A stretch of DNA of 64,000 nt from Nocardioides sp. QY071. Lineage in GTDB: Bacteria > Actinomycetota > Actinomycetes > Propionibacteriales > Nocardioidaceae. The stretch spans positions 2,294,001 through 2,358,000 of the forward strand of contig NZ_CP124681.1 of NCBI RefSeq assembly GCF_029961765.1. Reading direction: 5' to 3'. Position 1 is the first letter of the stretch. Every line of letters begins with the position of its first letter. The notes beneath the pieces were generated by a model. That model did no database searches. It saw only the letters and a list, made by a program, of their open reading frames with translations, and was not told the DNA's origin. The position numbers and the translations under genes were made by a program. Positions 1-8,333 of the stretch are shown here, in pieces.

Positions 1-294
1 CAGGCGGTGACCCTCACCGTCACCACCAAGCCGAAGAAGGTCGTGGTCGGCAAGACCCGTGCGAAGGTCGTCGTCGAGGTGGTCGACGCCGGGGGCAAGC
101 CGGTCACCGGGACCGTCACCGTCAAGGTCAAGGGGCAGAAGGCCCGGACCGTGACGGTGGTCGACGGCACGGCCACGGTCAAGCTCAAGGCATTCACGAC
201 GCCCGGCAAGAAGAAGGTCGTCGTCACCTTCCCCGCCACGGCCACCTACTTGACCGCGACGGCGACCACGAAGATCAAGGTGGTGCGTCGCTGA
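1..294 (+). CDS. C-terminal end of a secreted Ig-like repeat protein (partial)
   Basis: The reading frame is open from the first base of the window and stops at 292-294, so only the last 97 codons are present and the true start lies upstream. The visible part is a single beta-sandwich-like domain rich in Val, Thr and Lys, with the alternating pattern of bacterial Ig-like (Big_3-type) domains: TLTVTTKPKK at the start, a GKPVTGTVTV turn, and a final KIKVVR strand. Such domains are usually repeated stalk units of exported or surface proteins. No catalytic residues are visible. The protein's function cannot be told from this fragment. Confidence 0.7.
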   Translation, partial: QAVTLTVTTKPKKVVVGKTRAKVVVEVVDAGGKPVTGTVTVKVKGQKARTVTVVDGTATVKLKAFTTPGKKKVVVTFPATATYLTATATTKIKVVRR

Positions 295-312
295 TCCCGA
301 CACACCTGGGCT

Positions 313-329
313 GACCGAGGGCCTCGGTC
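313..329. terminator. Short palindrome after the Ig-like gene, weak terminator candidate
   Basis: Eight-base arms (GACCGAGG and CCTCGGTC) flank a single G, 19 bases after the stop of the Ig-like gene and 25 bases before cinA. As RNA it would form a six-pair stem with a five-base loop. No T-tract follows, so a terminator role is only an inference. Confidence 0.3.
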
Positions 330-353
330 GGTGCCCCGTGACACGATGCGGTC

Positions 354-857
354 ATGGAGTCACCGGCCGAGGCCCTCGTTCGCATGCTGCGCGCCGCCAG
401 CGCCAGTGTGGCCACGGCCGAGTCGCTGACCGGTGGACTCCTGGCCGCTCGCCTGACAGCGGTGCCCGGCTCGTCGGTGGTCTACGCCGGCGGCGTGGTG
501 AGCTACCAGACGCACATCAAGGTCGAGGTGCTCGGCGTGCCCCAGGACGTCGTCGACACGTACGGCGTCGTGTCGGCCGAGTGCGCCCGGGCGATGGCCG
601 ACGGGGCGCGGCGGTTGCTCGGGACGGCGTACGCGCTGAGCACGACCGGCGTGGCGGGGCCGGACCGGCAGGAGGACAAGCCGGTCGGGACCGTGTACGT
701 CGGCCTGGCCGGGCCCCGCGGTACCCGGGTGGTGGCCCTGGACCTCGCCGGGGACCGCTTGCAGATCCAGGTCGCGACGGTGGACGCCGCGGTCGCGGCC
801 CTGCTCGACGCGGTCTCACCGGCCGGGCAGCCAGCGGAAGATTCGGGGCTCGGGTAG
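354..857 (+). CDS. cinA: CinA C-terminal family protein (nicotinamide-nucleotide amidohydrolase)
   Basis: A 167-aa protein made only of the CinA C-terminal domain. This family deamidates nicotinamide mononucleotide to nicotinate mononucleotide, recycling the NMN released by NAD-dependent DNA ligase. Family hallmarks are visible: the N-terminal ATAESLTGGLLAARLTAVPG segment (residues about 20-39), GGVVSYQTHIK, and the STTGVAGPDRQEDKPVGTVY loop around 115-134. The length fits the stand-alone PncC form; the N-terminal molybdopterin-binding half of longer CinA proteins is absent. The ATG at 354 gives the domain start seen in relatives. It is followed 57 bases later by clgR, a pairing common in actinobacteria near recA. 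Confidence 0.9.
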   Translation: MESPAEALVRMLRAASASVATAESLTGGLLAARLTAVPGSSVVYAGGVVSYQTHIKVEVLGVPQDVVDTYGVVSAECARAMADGARRLLGTAYALSTTGVAGPDRQEDKPVGTVYVGLAGPRGTRVVALDLAGDRLQIQVATVDAAVAALLDAVSPAGQPAEDSGLG

Positions 858-913
858 CGTTGGGCCCAGGACCCGACCACACCCACCCCCCAACCCACGG
901 AGAGGAGTTCGCG

Positions 914-1222
914 ATGGTGCTCTTTCGCCGATCGCTCGGTGACATCCTGCGGAGTCGCCGTGCCGAGCTCGGACTGACCCTCCGTGAGGTCTCGGGGGCC
1001 GCCCGCGTGAGCCTGGGCTACATCTCCGAGATCGAGCGCGGACAGAAGGAAGCGTCCTCCGAGCTGTTGGCGTCCCTGTGCGACGCGCTCGAGATGCCGC
1101 TGTCCGACGTGCTGCGCGAGGTCGCCGACGCGGTGGCCCTCGAGGAGGCCGCGGCCGTGGTGGCCGCCGCCCCGACCCCCATCACGCCGCGCCGCCCGGC
1201 TGTCGTCGCCTCCGCCGCCTGA
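914..1222 (+). CDS. clgR: ClgR-like XRE-family transcriptional regulator
   Basis: A 102-aa protein with a helix-turn-helix at about residues 12-66: LRSRRAELGLTLREVSGAA is followed by VSLGYISEIERGQKEAS, the diagnostic ClgR recognition-helix region. In actinobacteria ClgR activates clp protease and stress genes. The start is the ATG at 914, eight bases after an AGAGGAG ribosome-binding site; a longer open frame reaches back to 338 but that stretch is the shifted frame of cinA. The C-terminus is Ala/Pro-rich and looks disordered. Adjacency to cinA supports the assignment. Confidence 0.88.
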   Translation: MVLFRRSLGDILRSRRAELGLTLREVSGAARVSLGYISEIERGQKEASSELLASLCDALEMPLSDVLREVADAVALEEAAAVVAAAPTPITPRRPAVVASAA

Positions 1223-1240
1223 CGACCCCGTCGTCGCGGG

Positions 1241-1334
1241 AGTTTCACCGGCCGACCGGTGAAACTGGTGCTGGGACGAGGAAACTTCCTCGTCCCAGCA
1301 CCAGTTTTGTCGGCCAACCTCCCGTTATGTCGGC
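1241..1334. repeat. About 95-bp palindromic repeat, copy 1
   Basis: This intergenic element holds two overlapping inverted repeats. The first (1242-1265) has 10-bp arms GTTTCACCGG/CCGGTGAAAC. The second is a perfect 22-bp inverted repeat (1262-1283 with 1286-1307) separated by two bases. The tail is a CCCGTTATGTCGG block (1321-1333). A second copy in inverted orientation lies at 39127-39222. It sits between the convergent ends of clgR and htpX, so it could also stop transcription from both sides. Confidence 0.85.
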
Positions 1335-1338
1335 CCGC

Positions 1339-2211
1339 TCAGCGGCGCGCCATCGCCTCCAGGCGCGCGATCCGGTCTGCCATCGGCGGGTGGGTCGAGA
1401 ACATCTTCTGCACGTCGCCCGCCCGGAACGGGTTCGCGATCATCATGTGGCTCGCGTTCTGCAGCTGCGGCGTCGGCGCCAGGGGAGCGCGGGCGGTGCC
1501 GGTCTCCAGCTTGCGCAGCGCCGAGGCGAGGGCCAGCGGGTCGTCGGTGAGACGGGCGCCGTCCTCGTCGGCGTCGTACTCCCGGGTGCGGCTGATCGCC
1601 ATCTGGATCACCGCGGCCGCGAACGGCGCGAGCAGTGCGGTGCCGATCATGACCAGCGGGTTGGGCCGGTCCTCGTCATTGCCGCCGCCGAAGATCGACG
1701 TGAACGCCAGGAACTGCGCGACCGAGCTGATCACCCCCGCCACGGCGGCGGCCACGGAGCCGGTGAGGATGTCGCGGTTGTAGACGTGCATCAGCTCGTG
1801 GCCCAGCACCCCGCGCAGCTCGCGCTCGTCGAGCAGGCCGAGGATGCCCTCGGTGCAGCACACCGCGGCGTGCTGCGGGTTGCGGCCGGTCGCGAACGCA
1901 TTGGGCGCCTGGGTGGGGGAGACGTACAGCGCCGGCATCGGCTGGCCGGCCCGCTCGGAGAGCTCGCGCACGATCCGGTACATCGCCGGCTGCTGCGACT
2001 GCGAGACCGGGTAGGCGTGCATCGCCTTGATGGCGATCTTGTCGGAGTTCCAGTAGCCGTAGGCCGTCGTACCGACGCCGATCAGCGCGAAGATCCAGAT
2101 GAACGCCGAGCTGCCGGTCGCGGCCGCGATCAGTCCGCCGACCGCAAGCAGCAGCGCGAAGATCGCGCCGAACAGGCCGGCGGTCTTGAGCCCGTTGAAG
2201 TGCTGGTGCAT
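1339..2211 (-). CDS. htpX: Zinc metalloprotease HtpX
   Basis: A 290-aa M48-family membrane protease that degrades misfolded membrane proteins. Two hydrophobic segments lie in the first 55 residues (AGLFGAIFALLLAVGGLIAA, then AFIWIFALIGVGTTAYGYW). The zinc motif HELMH is at residues 138-142 within GHELMHVYNRDI, and the third ligand lies in SRTREYDADEDGA near residue 210. Two more membrane segments lie between them. Length and order match the family. It follows nei by 56 bases on the same strand, so it may be read from the lhr-nei transcript. Its 3' end abuts the palindromic repeat. Confidence 0.93.
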   Translation of the reverse strand: MHQHFNGLKTAGLFGAIFALLLAVGGLIAAATGSSAFIWIFALIGVGTTAYGYWNSDKIAIKAMHAYPVSQSQQPAMYRIVRELSERAGQPMPALYVSPTQAPNAFATGRNPQHAAVCCTEGILGLLDERELRGVLGHELMHVYNRDILTGSVAAAVAGVISSVAQFLAFTSIFGGGNDEDRPNPLVMIGTALLAPFAAAVIQMAISRTREYDADEDGARLTDDPLALASALRKLETGTARAPLAPTPQLQNASHMMIANPFRAGDVQKMFSTHPPMADRIARLEAMARR

Positions 2212-2267
2212 GCCTGGTCAACGAACGACGGTGGGTGTCGCGTTCCGCACGTCGCGAGAGACCCGGA

Positions 2268-3065
2268 TCACGTGGCGGGCTGGCAGCGCGGACACCAGTA
2301 CGTCGTCCGCTCCCGGCCGGCCTCGCCGACCTGGCCGGCCTCGATCGTCGTGCGGCAGCGCAGGCACGGCTGGCGCTGCCGGCGGTAGACCCAGACGGGA
2401 TTGCGCCGGTCGCCGGTGGTGAGGGGGCGTCCGGAGCGCATCGCCGCCTGCAGCATCTTCCGGGCGCGGTCGAGGAAGCGGGCGGGATCGCGGAGGGTGG
2501 CGACCGGTCCGACCGGGCTCACCCCGTGGACGAAGCAGCTCTCCGCGAGCCAGATGGTGCCGATGCCCGCGACCACCGTCTGGTCGAGGAGCGCCTCGCC
2601 CAGCACGCGCTCGGGGCGGGCGGTCAGGCGGGCGACCGCCTCGTCGCGCTCGGCGTCGGTCCACGCGCCGAGCAGGTCGGGACCGAGGTGTCCGACGACG
2701 GAGGCCTCCTCGGCGGTGGGCAGCAGCTCGACCAGGCCGAGGCGGAACCCGATGGCCTCGACCCGTTCGGTGCGGAGCACGACCCGCGCGTCGGCGGCGG
2801 GCCCGGGCCACCGAGCGCCGGGGGCGATCACCCGCCAGCTGCCCTCCATCTTGAGGTGGGTGTGCAGGGTGAGCGGCGTGCCGTCGGGCATGGCCATCCG
2901 GGTCAGCAGGTGCTTGCCGTGGGTGGCGGTCCGCTCGACGGTGGCACCCGCCAGGTCCGTGGTGGCGAGCCGGGGGACCCGCAGGTCGGAGCCGGTGAGC
3001 ACCTGGCCGGCGAGGGCCCGGTCCAGCCGGTCGGCGGTACGACGGACCGCGTCCCCCTCAGGCAC
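2268..3065 (-). CDS. nei: Fpg/Nei-family DNA glycosylase (Nei-like)
   Basis: A 265-aa bifunctional DNA glycosylase/AP lyase that removes oxidised bases. It starts PEGDAVRRTADRL, with the catalytic Pro2-Glu3 exposed once the initiator is removed; the start is a GTG at 3065. The H2TH region LDQTVVAGIGTIWLAE is in the middle. The C-terminal zinc finger has CLRC and CPRC pairs about 22 residues apart. EGDAV rather than ELPEV points to the Nei side of the family. It overlaps the lhr stop by eight bases and is translationally coupled to it; lhr and nei are also adjacent in mycobacteria. Confidence 0.9.
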   Translation of the reverse strand: MPEGDAVRRTADRLDRALAGQVLTGSDLRVPRLATTDLAGATVERTATHGKHLLTRMAMPDGTPLTLHTHLKMEGSWRVIAPGARWPGPAADARVVLRTERVEAIGFRLGLVELLPTAEEASVVGHLGPDLLGAWTDAERDEAVARLTARPERVLGEALLDQTVVAGIGTIWLAESCFVHGVSPVGPVATLRDPARFLDRARKMLQAAMRSGRPLTTGDRRNPVWVYRRQRQPCLRCRTTIEAGQVGEAGRERTTYWCPRCQPAT

Positions 3066-6000
3066 GGACCCGCAGTCCGCGCGGGGTGGCCACGAACCCT
3101 GCCGCGGCGAGGGCGTCGCGCAGCGGTCCTGCGTTGCCGAGCAGGGCGGTGCCGTCAGCCTTCTCGACCGTGAGCTGCCCGAGCGTCCCGCGCCGCACCG
3201 CCGTCGACAGGGCCTCCGCCGCGGGGGTGAGCAGGTCGGGATCGTCGGTCCAGGTGAGCAGGGTCCGCCCGCCGCGCTCGACGTAGAGGACCAGCGCGCC
3301 GTCGACCAGCACCACCAGCGCGCCGGCCTTGCGGCCCGGTCGGTGACCCGCGCCCTCCTGCTCGCGTTCGGCGGTGGGCCACGGCAGGGCGGCGCCGTAG
3401 GGGTTGGCCGGGTCGGTGGCGGCCAGGGCGATCGCGACCGGCTTGGCGTCGAGCCCCTCGCCGACCGGCGTCGCGAACGACCGCAGCCGGTCGACGGCTC
3501 CGGCGGTCCCGAACTGGGCGGCGCCGAGGCCCTCGACGAAGTAGCCGCGGCGACAGCGGCCCGCGTCCTCGAACGCGCTGAGCACCTTGTAGACCGCCGC
3601 GAATCCGCCCGGCACCCGCTCGTTGACGACCGCGCCACGGGTCACGACGCCGTGTCTCTCCAGCAGCTGCTCGGCGGCGGCGTGGGCACGACGGGTCGGG
3701 TCGGTGTCGATCGGCGGCAACAGCGCCCAGCGGCCCGCGGTCTCGGGCGGTCCGGTGCGGGCGACGCGCCCGGGCCGCGCCGGAGCCCGCCGGGTGCGGT
3801 GGGCGGCCCGGCCGGAGCGGGTGAGCGCGCGCAGCGGGGTGAGGGTGTCGTTGGTGAGGTGGCCGCTCCACACCAGCGCCCAGAGCGCCGCGCTGACCGC
3901 CTCGTCGAGCGGGGCGTCCTCACCGGCGTCGCGGCAGGCGCGGGCGACCTGGTCGGAGACCTGGCGGAAGAACCAGGCCCCGCCGGGCGCGAGCACGTCG
4001 AGCACCCGCTGGTGGAGCGGGTCCTCGACCGGGCCCGGGGCGGGCAGGGTGAGGTGGGCCCGGTCGGCGAGGTGGAGCGAGACCCAGCCGTCGCTGCCGG
4101 GCAGCGCGCCGTGGCCGGACCAGACGACCTCGCCGGTCGCGGTCAGCTCGTCGAGCAGCGCCGGCTCGTAGTCGCGCACCCGGGCGGGCAGGACGAGGGA
4201 CTCCAGCGCACTCGCGGGCATCGGTGCCCCGGCGAGCTGCTCGATCGTGTGCAGCAGGCCGTCGACGCCCCGCGGCCCCTTGCCGCCCCCGGCGGTTGAG
4301 CCTGTCGAAACCTGGTGCCACGCCGTCGAGAACCGCGCCAGCGTCGTCGGCTCGACCGGCTCGATCTCGTGGCGCAGCCGGGCCAGGGAGCGGCGCCGCA
4401 GCCGCCGCAGCACCTCGACGTCGCACCATTCCTCGCCCGCGCCCACCGGCCGGAACTCGCCGGACAGCACCCGGCCCTGCGCCTCCAGCCGCTGCAGGGT
4501 GTGGCGGACGACGGCGACGCCCAGGCCCAGCCGGGTCGCGACCTGCAGATCCGTGAACGGCCCGTGGGTGCGCGCGTAGCGACCGACCAGGTCGGCGAGT
4601 GGGTCGTCGACCGGCTCGGTGAACGCAGCAGGGGTGCCGGGCGGCGCCGGGACGCCCAGGCCGTCGCGCAGTCGGGCGACGTCCTCGACGACGGCCCACG
4701 CGTCGCCGTAGGCCATCCGCACCTCGACCACGCGGCGCGACGCGACCAGGTCGGCCAGCCACTCGGTGACCGGGGCGTCGTCGCGGGCTCGGGCGGCGAC
4801 CTCGGCGGCGGTGAGTGGGCCGAGCAGGCGCAGCAGGTCGACGAGGCCCTCGGCGTCGCGGGCGCGGCGCTCGGGGGTGGTGCGCTGGAGCTCTGCCTCG
4901 ACCTCGGCCAGCACGTCGGGGTCGAGCAGCTCGCGCAGCTCCGCCCGGCCGAGGAGCTCGGCCAACAGGCCCTGGTCGAGGGTGAGTGCCGCGGCCCGGC
5001 GCTCGGCGAGCGGCGAGTCGCCCTCGTAGACGAACTGGGCGACGTAGCCGAACATCAGCGTGCGGGAGTAGGGCGAGGGCTGGGTCGTCTCGACCTCGGT
5101 GACGGTGACCTCGCGCTGGTCGACGCGGCGCAGCAGGGTGGTCAGGCCCGGCAGGTCGTAGACGTCGTTGAGCACCTCGCGGACGGTCTCGAGCACGATC
5201 GGGAACGCCGGGTAGCGGGCGGCGACCTCGAGCAGCGCGGCCGCACGCTGGCGTTGCTGCCACAGGGGCGAGCGCCGGCCGGGGTCGCGGCGGGGGAGAA
5301 GCAGGGCGCGGGCGGCGCACTCGCGGAACCTGGCCGCGAAGAGGGCGGAGCCGCCGACCTCGCGGGTGACGATCTCCTCGATCTCGTCGGGCTCGAAGCT
5401 GATCAGGTCGGCGCCGGGCGCGTCGGCGTCGGTGTCGGGGATCCGGATCACGATGCCGTCGTCGGAGGCGAGCGCCTGCCCGTCGACGCCGTAGCGCTCC
5501 CGCAGCCGGGCGTTGATGGCCAGCGCCCAGGGTGCGTGGACGGCGGTGCCGTAGGGGGAGTGCACGGCCAGGCGCCAGTCGCCGAGCTCGTCGCGGAACC
5601 GCTCGACCAGGACGGTGGTGTCGCTGGGCAGCATCCGGGTGGCCTCGACCTGCTCGCGCAGGTAGGCGACCAGGTTGGCGGCGGCGTTGGCGTCGAGTCC
5701 GACCTCGCGCGCCCGGGCCTCCGCGGCGGCGTCGGGCAACGCGGCGAGCTCGCGGGTGAACGCCCCGATCGCCTCGCCGAGCTCGGTCGGGCGCCCGGCG
5801 GTGTCGCCCTTCCAGAACGGCAGTCGTCCCGGCACGCCGGGCGCCGGGGTGACGATCACCCGGTCGTGGGTGATGTCCTCGATCCGCCAGCTCGTCGCGC
5901 CGAGCGCGAACACGTCGCCGACCCGGCTCTCGTAGACCATCTCCTCATCGAGCTCGCCGACGCGCCGGTTGGTGCCCTCGCCGGCGAGGAAGACGCCGTA

Positions 6001-7611
6001 GAGGCCCCGGTCGGGGATGGTGCCGCCGCTGGTGACGGCGAGCCGCTGGGCGCCGGGCCGACCGCTGATCACGCCGGTGACCCGGTCCCAGGTGATCCGG
6101 GGGCGGAGCTCGGCGAACTCGTCGGAGGGGTAGCGCCCGGCGAGGAGATCGAGCACGGCGTCGTACGCCGACCGGGGCAGGTGGGCGTAGGGCGCGCTGC
6201 GTCGCACCAGCGCGAACAGCTCGTCGACGTCCCACTCGTCGGCGGCGGTCGCGGCGACGACCTGCTGGGCGAGCACGTCGAGCGGGTTGGCCGGGACCCG
6301 GAGCGCCTCGATGCCGCCGGTGCGCATCCGGGCGACGGCGACCGCGGCCGGGGCGAGGTCGCCGCGGTGCTGGGGGAAGAAGACGCCCGCCGAGGTCTCG
6401 CCGACCTGGTGGCCCGCGCGCCCGACACGCTGCAGGGCGCTGGCGACGCTGGGCGGCGAGGCGATCTGGAGGACGAGGTCGACCGCGCCCATGTCGATGC
6501 CGAGCTCGAGGCTGCTGGTGGCGACCACCGCCGGCAGCCGGCCGGACTTGAGGTCGTCCTCGACGAGCGCGCGCTGCTCCTTGGACACGGAGCCGTGGTG
6601 GGTGCGGGCCAGCACCGGGGGAGCGCCGGCCGCGGCCCCCGACTGCGCCATCACCTGCGCCGGCGGGAGGATCCCCTCGGTCGTCATCTCGGCGGCGATC
6701 TCGTTGAGGCGCGCGGTCAGCCGCTCCGCCGTACGCCGGCCGTTGGTGAACACGATCGTCGATCGGTGCTCGCCGATCAGCTCGGCCACCCGCTGCTCGA
6801 CATGGGGCCAGATGCTGGCCCGGCTCGGCGGTGCCGTCGGGTCGTCGTCCTCGACCACCTGTCCGAGCTCGGTCATGTCCTCGACCGGCACCTCGACGCG
6901 GAGGTCCCACTCCTTGTGGGTCGGTGGCGCGACGATCTCGACGGGGGCGGTGCCACCGAGGAACCGGGCGACCTCCTCGGTGGGCCGGACCGTCGCGGAC
7001 AGCCCGATCCGCTGCGCCGGCCGGGGGAGGAGGGCGTCGAGACGTTCGAGGCTGAGCGCGAGGTGGGCGCCGCGCTTGGTGCCGGCGACCGCGTGCACCT
7101 CGTCGACGATCACCGTCTCGATGCCGCGCAGGGTCTCGCGGGCCTGGCTGGTGAGGATGAGGAAGAGGGACTCCGGTGTCGTGATGAGGACGTCGGGTGG
7201 TCGGGTCGCGAGCCGGCGGCGCTCGTTCGCGGGGGTGTCACCGGAGCGGATGCCGACGCTGACCTCGGGGAACGCCCGGCCGGGATGGAGCCGTTCGGCG
7301 GTCTGGCGGATGCCGGTCAACGGCGCACGCAGGTTGCGCTCGACGTCGACGGCGAGCGCCTTGAGGGGCGAGACGTAGAGGACGCGGGTGCGGTGCAGCC
7401 TGTCGTCGGGAGCCGGCGTAGTGAGCAGCCTGTCGAGGCCGGCGAGGAAGGCGCTGAGCGTCTTGCCGGAGCCGGTCGGGGCGACCACGAGTGTGTGCTG
7501 GCCGCGCGCGATGGCGTCCCACGCGCCGGCCTGGGCGGCGGTGGGCTCGGCGAAGGCGGCGCGGAACCAGGTCCGCGTCGCCTCGCTGAATCGAGCCAGA
7601 GCGTCCTCCAT
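3058..7611 (-). CDS. lhr: Large ATP-dependent helicase Lhr
   Basis: A 1517-aa superfamily-2 helicase of the Lhr (large helicase-related) class, which in mycobacteria is a 3'-5' DNA/RNA translocase tied to DNA repair. Walker A APTGSGKT is at residues 44-51 and the DEVH box at 170-173; motif III SATVRP and motif VI QRVGRAGHQ follow. The long C-terminal half carries the winged-helix and Lhr-specific domains. The ATG at 7611 is preferred to upstream in-frame codons because those encode an Ala/Arg-rich stretch antisense to the sortase gene. The length is typical. It is coupled to nei. Confidence 0.95.
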   Translation of the reverse strand: MEDALARFSEATRTWFRAAFAEPTAAQAGAWDAIARGQHTLVVAPTGSGKTLSAFLAGLDRLLTTPAPDDRLHRTRVLYVSPLKALAVDVERNLRAPLTGIRQTAERLHPGRAFPEVSVGIRSGDTPANERRRLATRPPDVLITTPESLFLILTSQARETLRGIETVIVDEVHAVAGTKRGAHLALSLERLDALLPRPAQRIGLSATVRPTEEVARFLGGTAPVEIVAPPTHKEWDLRVEVPVEDMTELGQVVEDDDPTAPPSRASIWPHVEQRVAELIGEHRSTIVFTNGRRTAERLTARLNEIAAEMTTEGILPPAQVMAQSGAAAGAPPVLARTHHGSVSKEQRALVEDDLKSGRLPAVVATSSLELGIDMGAVDLVLQIASPPSVASALQRVGRAGHQVGETSAGVFFPQHRGDLAPAAVAVARMRTGGIEALRVPANPLDVLAQQVVAATAADEWDVDELFALVRRSAPYAHLPRSAYDAVLDLLAGRYPSDEFAELRPRITWDRVTGVISGRPGAQRLAVTSGGTIPDRGLYGVFLAGEGTNRRVGELDEEMVYESRVGDVFALGATSWRIEDITHDRVIVTPAPGVPGRLPFWKGDTAGRPTELGEAIGAFTRELAALPDAAAEARAREVGLDANAAANLVAYLREQVEATRMLPSDTTVLVERFRDELGDWRLAVHSPYGTAVHAPWALAINARLRERYGVDGQALASDDGIVIRIPDTDADAPGADLISFEPDEIEEIVTREVGGSALFAARFRECAARALLLPRRDPGRRSPLWQQRQRAAALLEVAARYPAFPIVLETVREVLNDVYDLPGLTTLLRRVDQREVTVTEVETTQPSPYSRTLMFGYVAQFVYEGDSPLAERRAAALTLDQGLLAELLGRAELRELLDPDVLAEVEAELQRTTPERRARDAEGLVDLLRLLGPLTAAEVAARARDDAPVTEWLADLVASRRVVEVRMAYGDAWAVVEDVARLRDGLGVPAPPGTPAAFTEPVDDPLADLVGRYARTHGPFTDLQVATRLGLGVAVVRHTLQRLEAQGRVLSGEFRPVGAGEEWCDVEVLRRLRRRSLARLRHEIEPVEPTTLARFSTAWHQVSTGSTAGGGKGPRGVDGLLHTIEQLAGAPMPASALESLVLPARVRDYEPALLDELTATGEVVWSGHGALPGSDGWVSLHLADRAHLTLPAPGPVEDPLHQRVLDVLAPGGAWFFRQVSDQVARACRDAGEDAPLDEAVSAALWALVWSGHLTNDTLTPLRALTRSGRAAHRTRRAPARPGRVARTGPPETAGRWALLPPIDTDPTRRAHAAAEQLLERHGVVTRGAVVNERVPGGFAAVYKVLSAFEDAGRCRRGYFVEGLGAAQFGTAGAVDRLRSFATPVGEGLDAKPVAIALAATDPANPYGAALPWPTAEREQEGAGHRPGRKAGALVVLVDGALVLYVERGGRTLLTWTDDPDLLTPAAEALSTAVRRGTLGQLTVEKADGTALLGNAGPLRDALAAAGFVATPRGLRVRA

Positions 7612-7658
7612 TCCGTCATCTTCCCGCACGGCACCGACACTGCCGCGACAATGGACGG

Positions 7659-8333
7659 GTGGCTGTGGAGGAGGGGAACCGGCGGCGCGACCTCGCGCTG
7701 GTCGCGGGCGTGGTCGCGCTCGTGCTCGTGCTCGCCGTGCTCGTCGGGTGGCTGCTGCTGCGCGGCGGCGACGAGCCGTCACCGCCTGCCGCCGAGCCGC
7801 CCGCGGCCTCGCCGTCTCCCACGCCGGCCCCGGCGCCGCCCGCCGACCCGCCCGCCGACCCGTGCGCGCGACCCGCGACGGCCGGGTTCGTGCCGACGGC
7901 GATCACCGTCCCCGGGGTGGCTCGCCGGGCACGAGTGCTCGCCCTGCCGCGCGACGCTGCCGGTGTGCCCGGCGTACCTCCCGTCTCCGACAAGCTCGCC
8001 TTCGCCTGGGACCGTGGCGGCATCGAGCCCGGCTCGACGGCCGGGCACGTGCTGCTCAACACGCACACCTGGCCCGACGGGACAGCGATGGGCAACAGGC
8101 TGCTCGCCGGCCTCGACGTGGGCGGCCGGATCGTGCTTCGGGCGGGGCCACAGGTCGCCTGCTACACGGTGACCGAGCGGACCGAGGTCCTCGCCAGCGA
8201 CGGGTTCCCGGGGTGGGACGCCGTCGACGGGCCGCCGCAGGTCGTGATCGTGGTGTGCTCGGGCAAGCGGCTGGGGCCGGGGAACTGGACGCACCGGACG
8301 CTGTGGTTCGCCAGCCCGGCGACCGCTACCTGA
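7659..8333 (+). CDS. Class F-like sortase
   Basis: A 224-aa membrane-anchored sortase. A cytoplasmic Arg-rich tip is followed by one transmembrane helix (about 12-34), a long Pro/Ala linker (38-68) and the catalytic domain. Candidate active-site residues are His130 (GSTAGHV), Cys200 (VVIVVCSGK) and Arg213 (NWTHRTLW). Class F sortases in actinobacteria are single genes whose substrates are mostly unknown; no sorting-signal protein is encoded next to it. The GTG start lies only 47 bases from the divergent lhr start, so they share a promoter region. Its last eight bases overlap the convergent MFS gene. Confidence 0.83.
   Translation: MAVEEGNRRRDLALVAGVVALVLVLAVLVGWLLLRGGDEPSPPAAEPPAASPSPTPAPAPPADPPADPCARPATAGFVPTAITVPGVARRARVLALPRDAAGVPGVPPVSDKLAFAWDRGGIEPGSTAGHVLLNTHTWPDGTAMGNRLLAGLDVGGRIVLRAGPQVACYTVTERTEVLASDGFPGWDAVDGPPQVVIVVCSGKRLGPGNWTHRTLWFASPATAT

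Noticed and set aside
338..913. Upstream extension of the clgR frame to 338
   Set aside because: It is the shifted frame of cinA; ClgR starts at 914 with its own ribosome-binding site.
4315..8172. 1285-codon open frame antisense to lhr
   Set aside because: It is the complementary-strand shadow of lhr: the GC-rich third positions of the real gene make long open frames on the other strand. Its composition is Gly/Arg/Gln/Asp-rich low complexity and no domain is visible.
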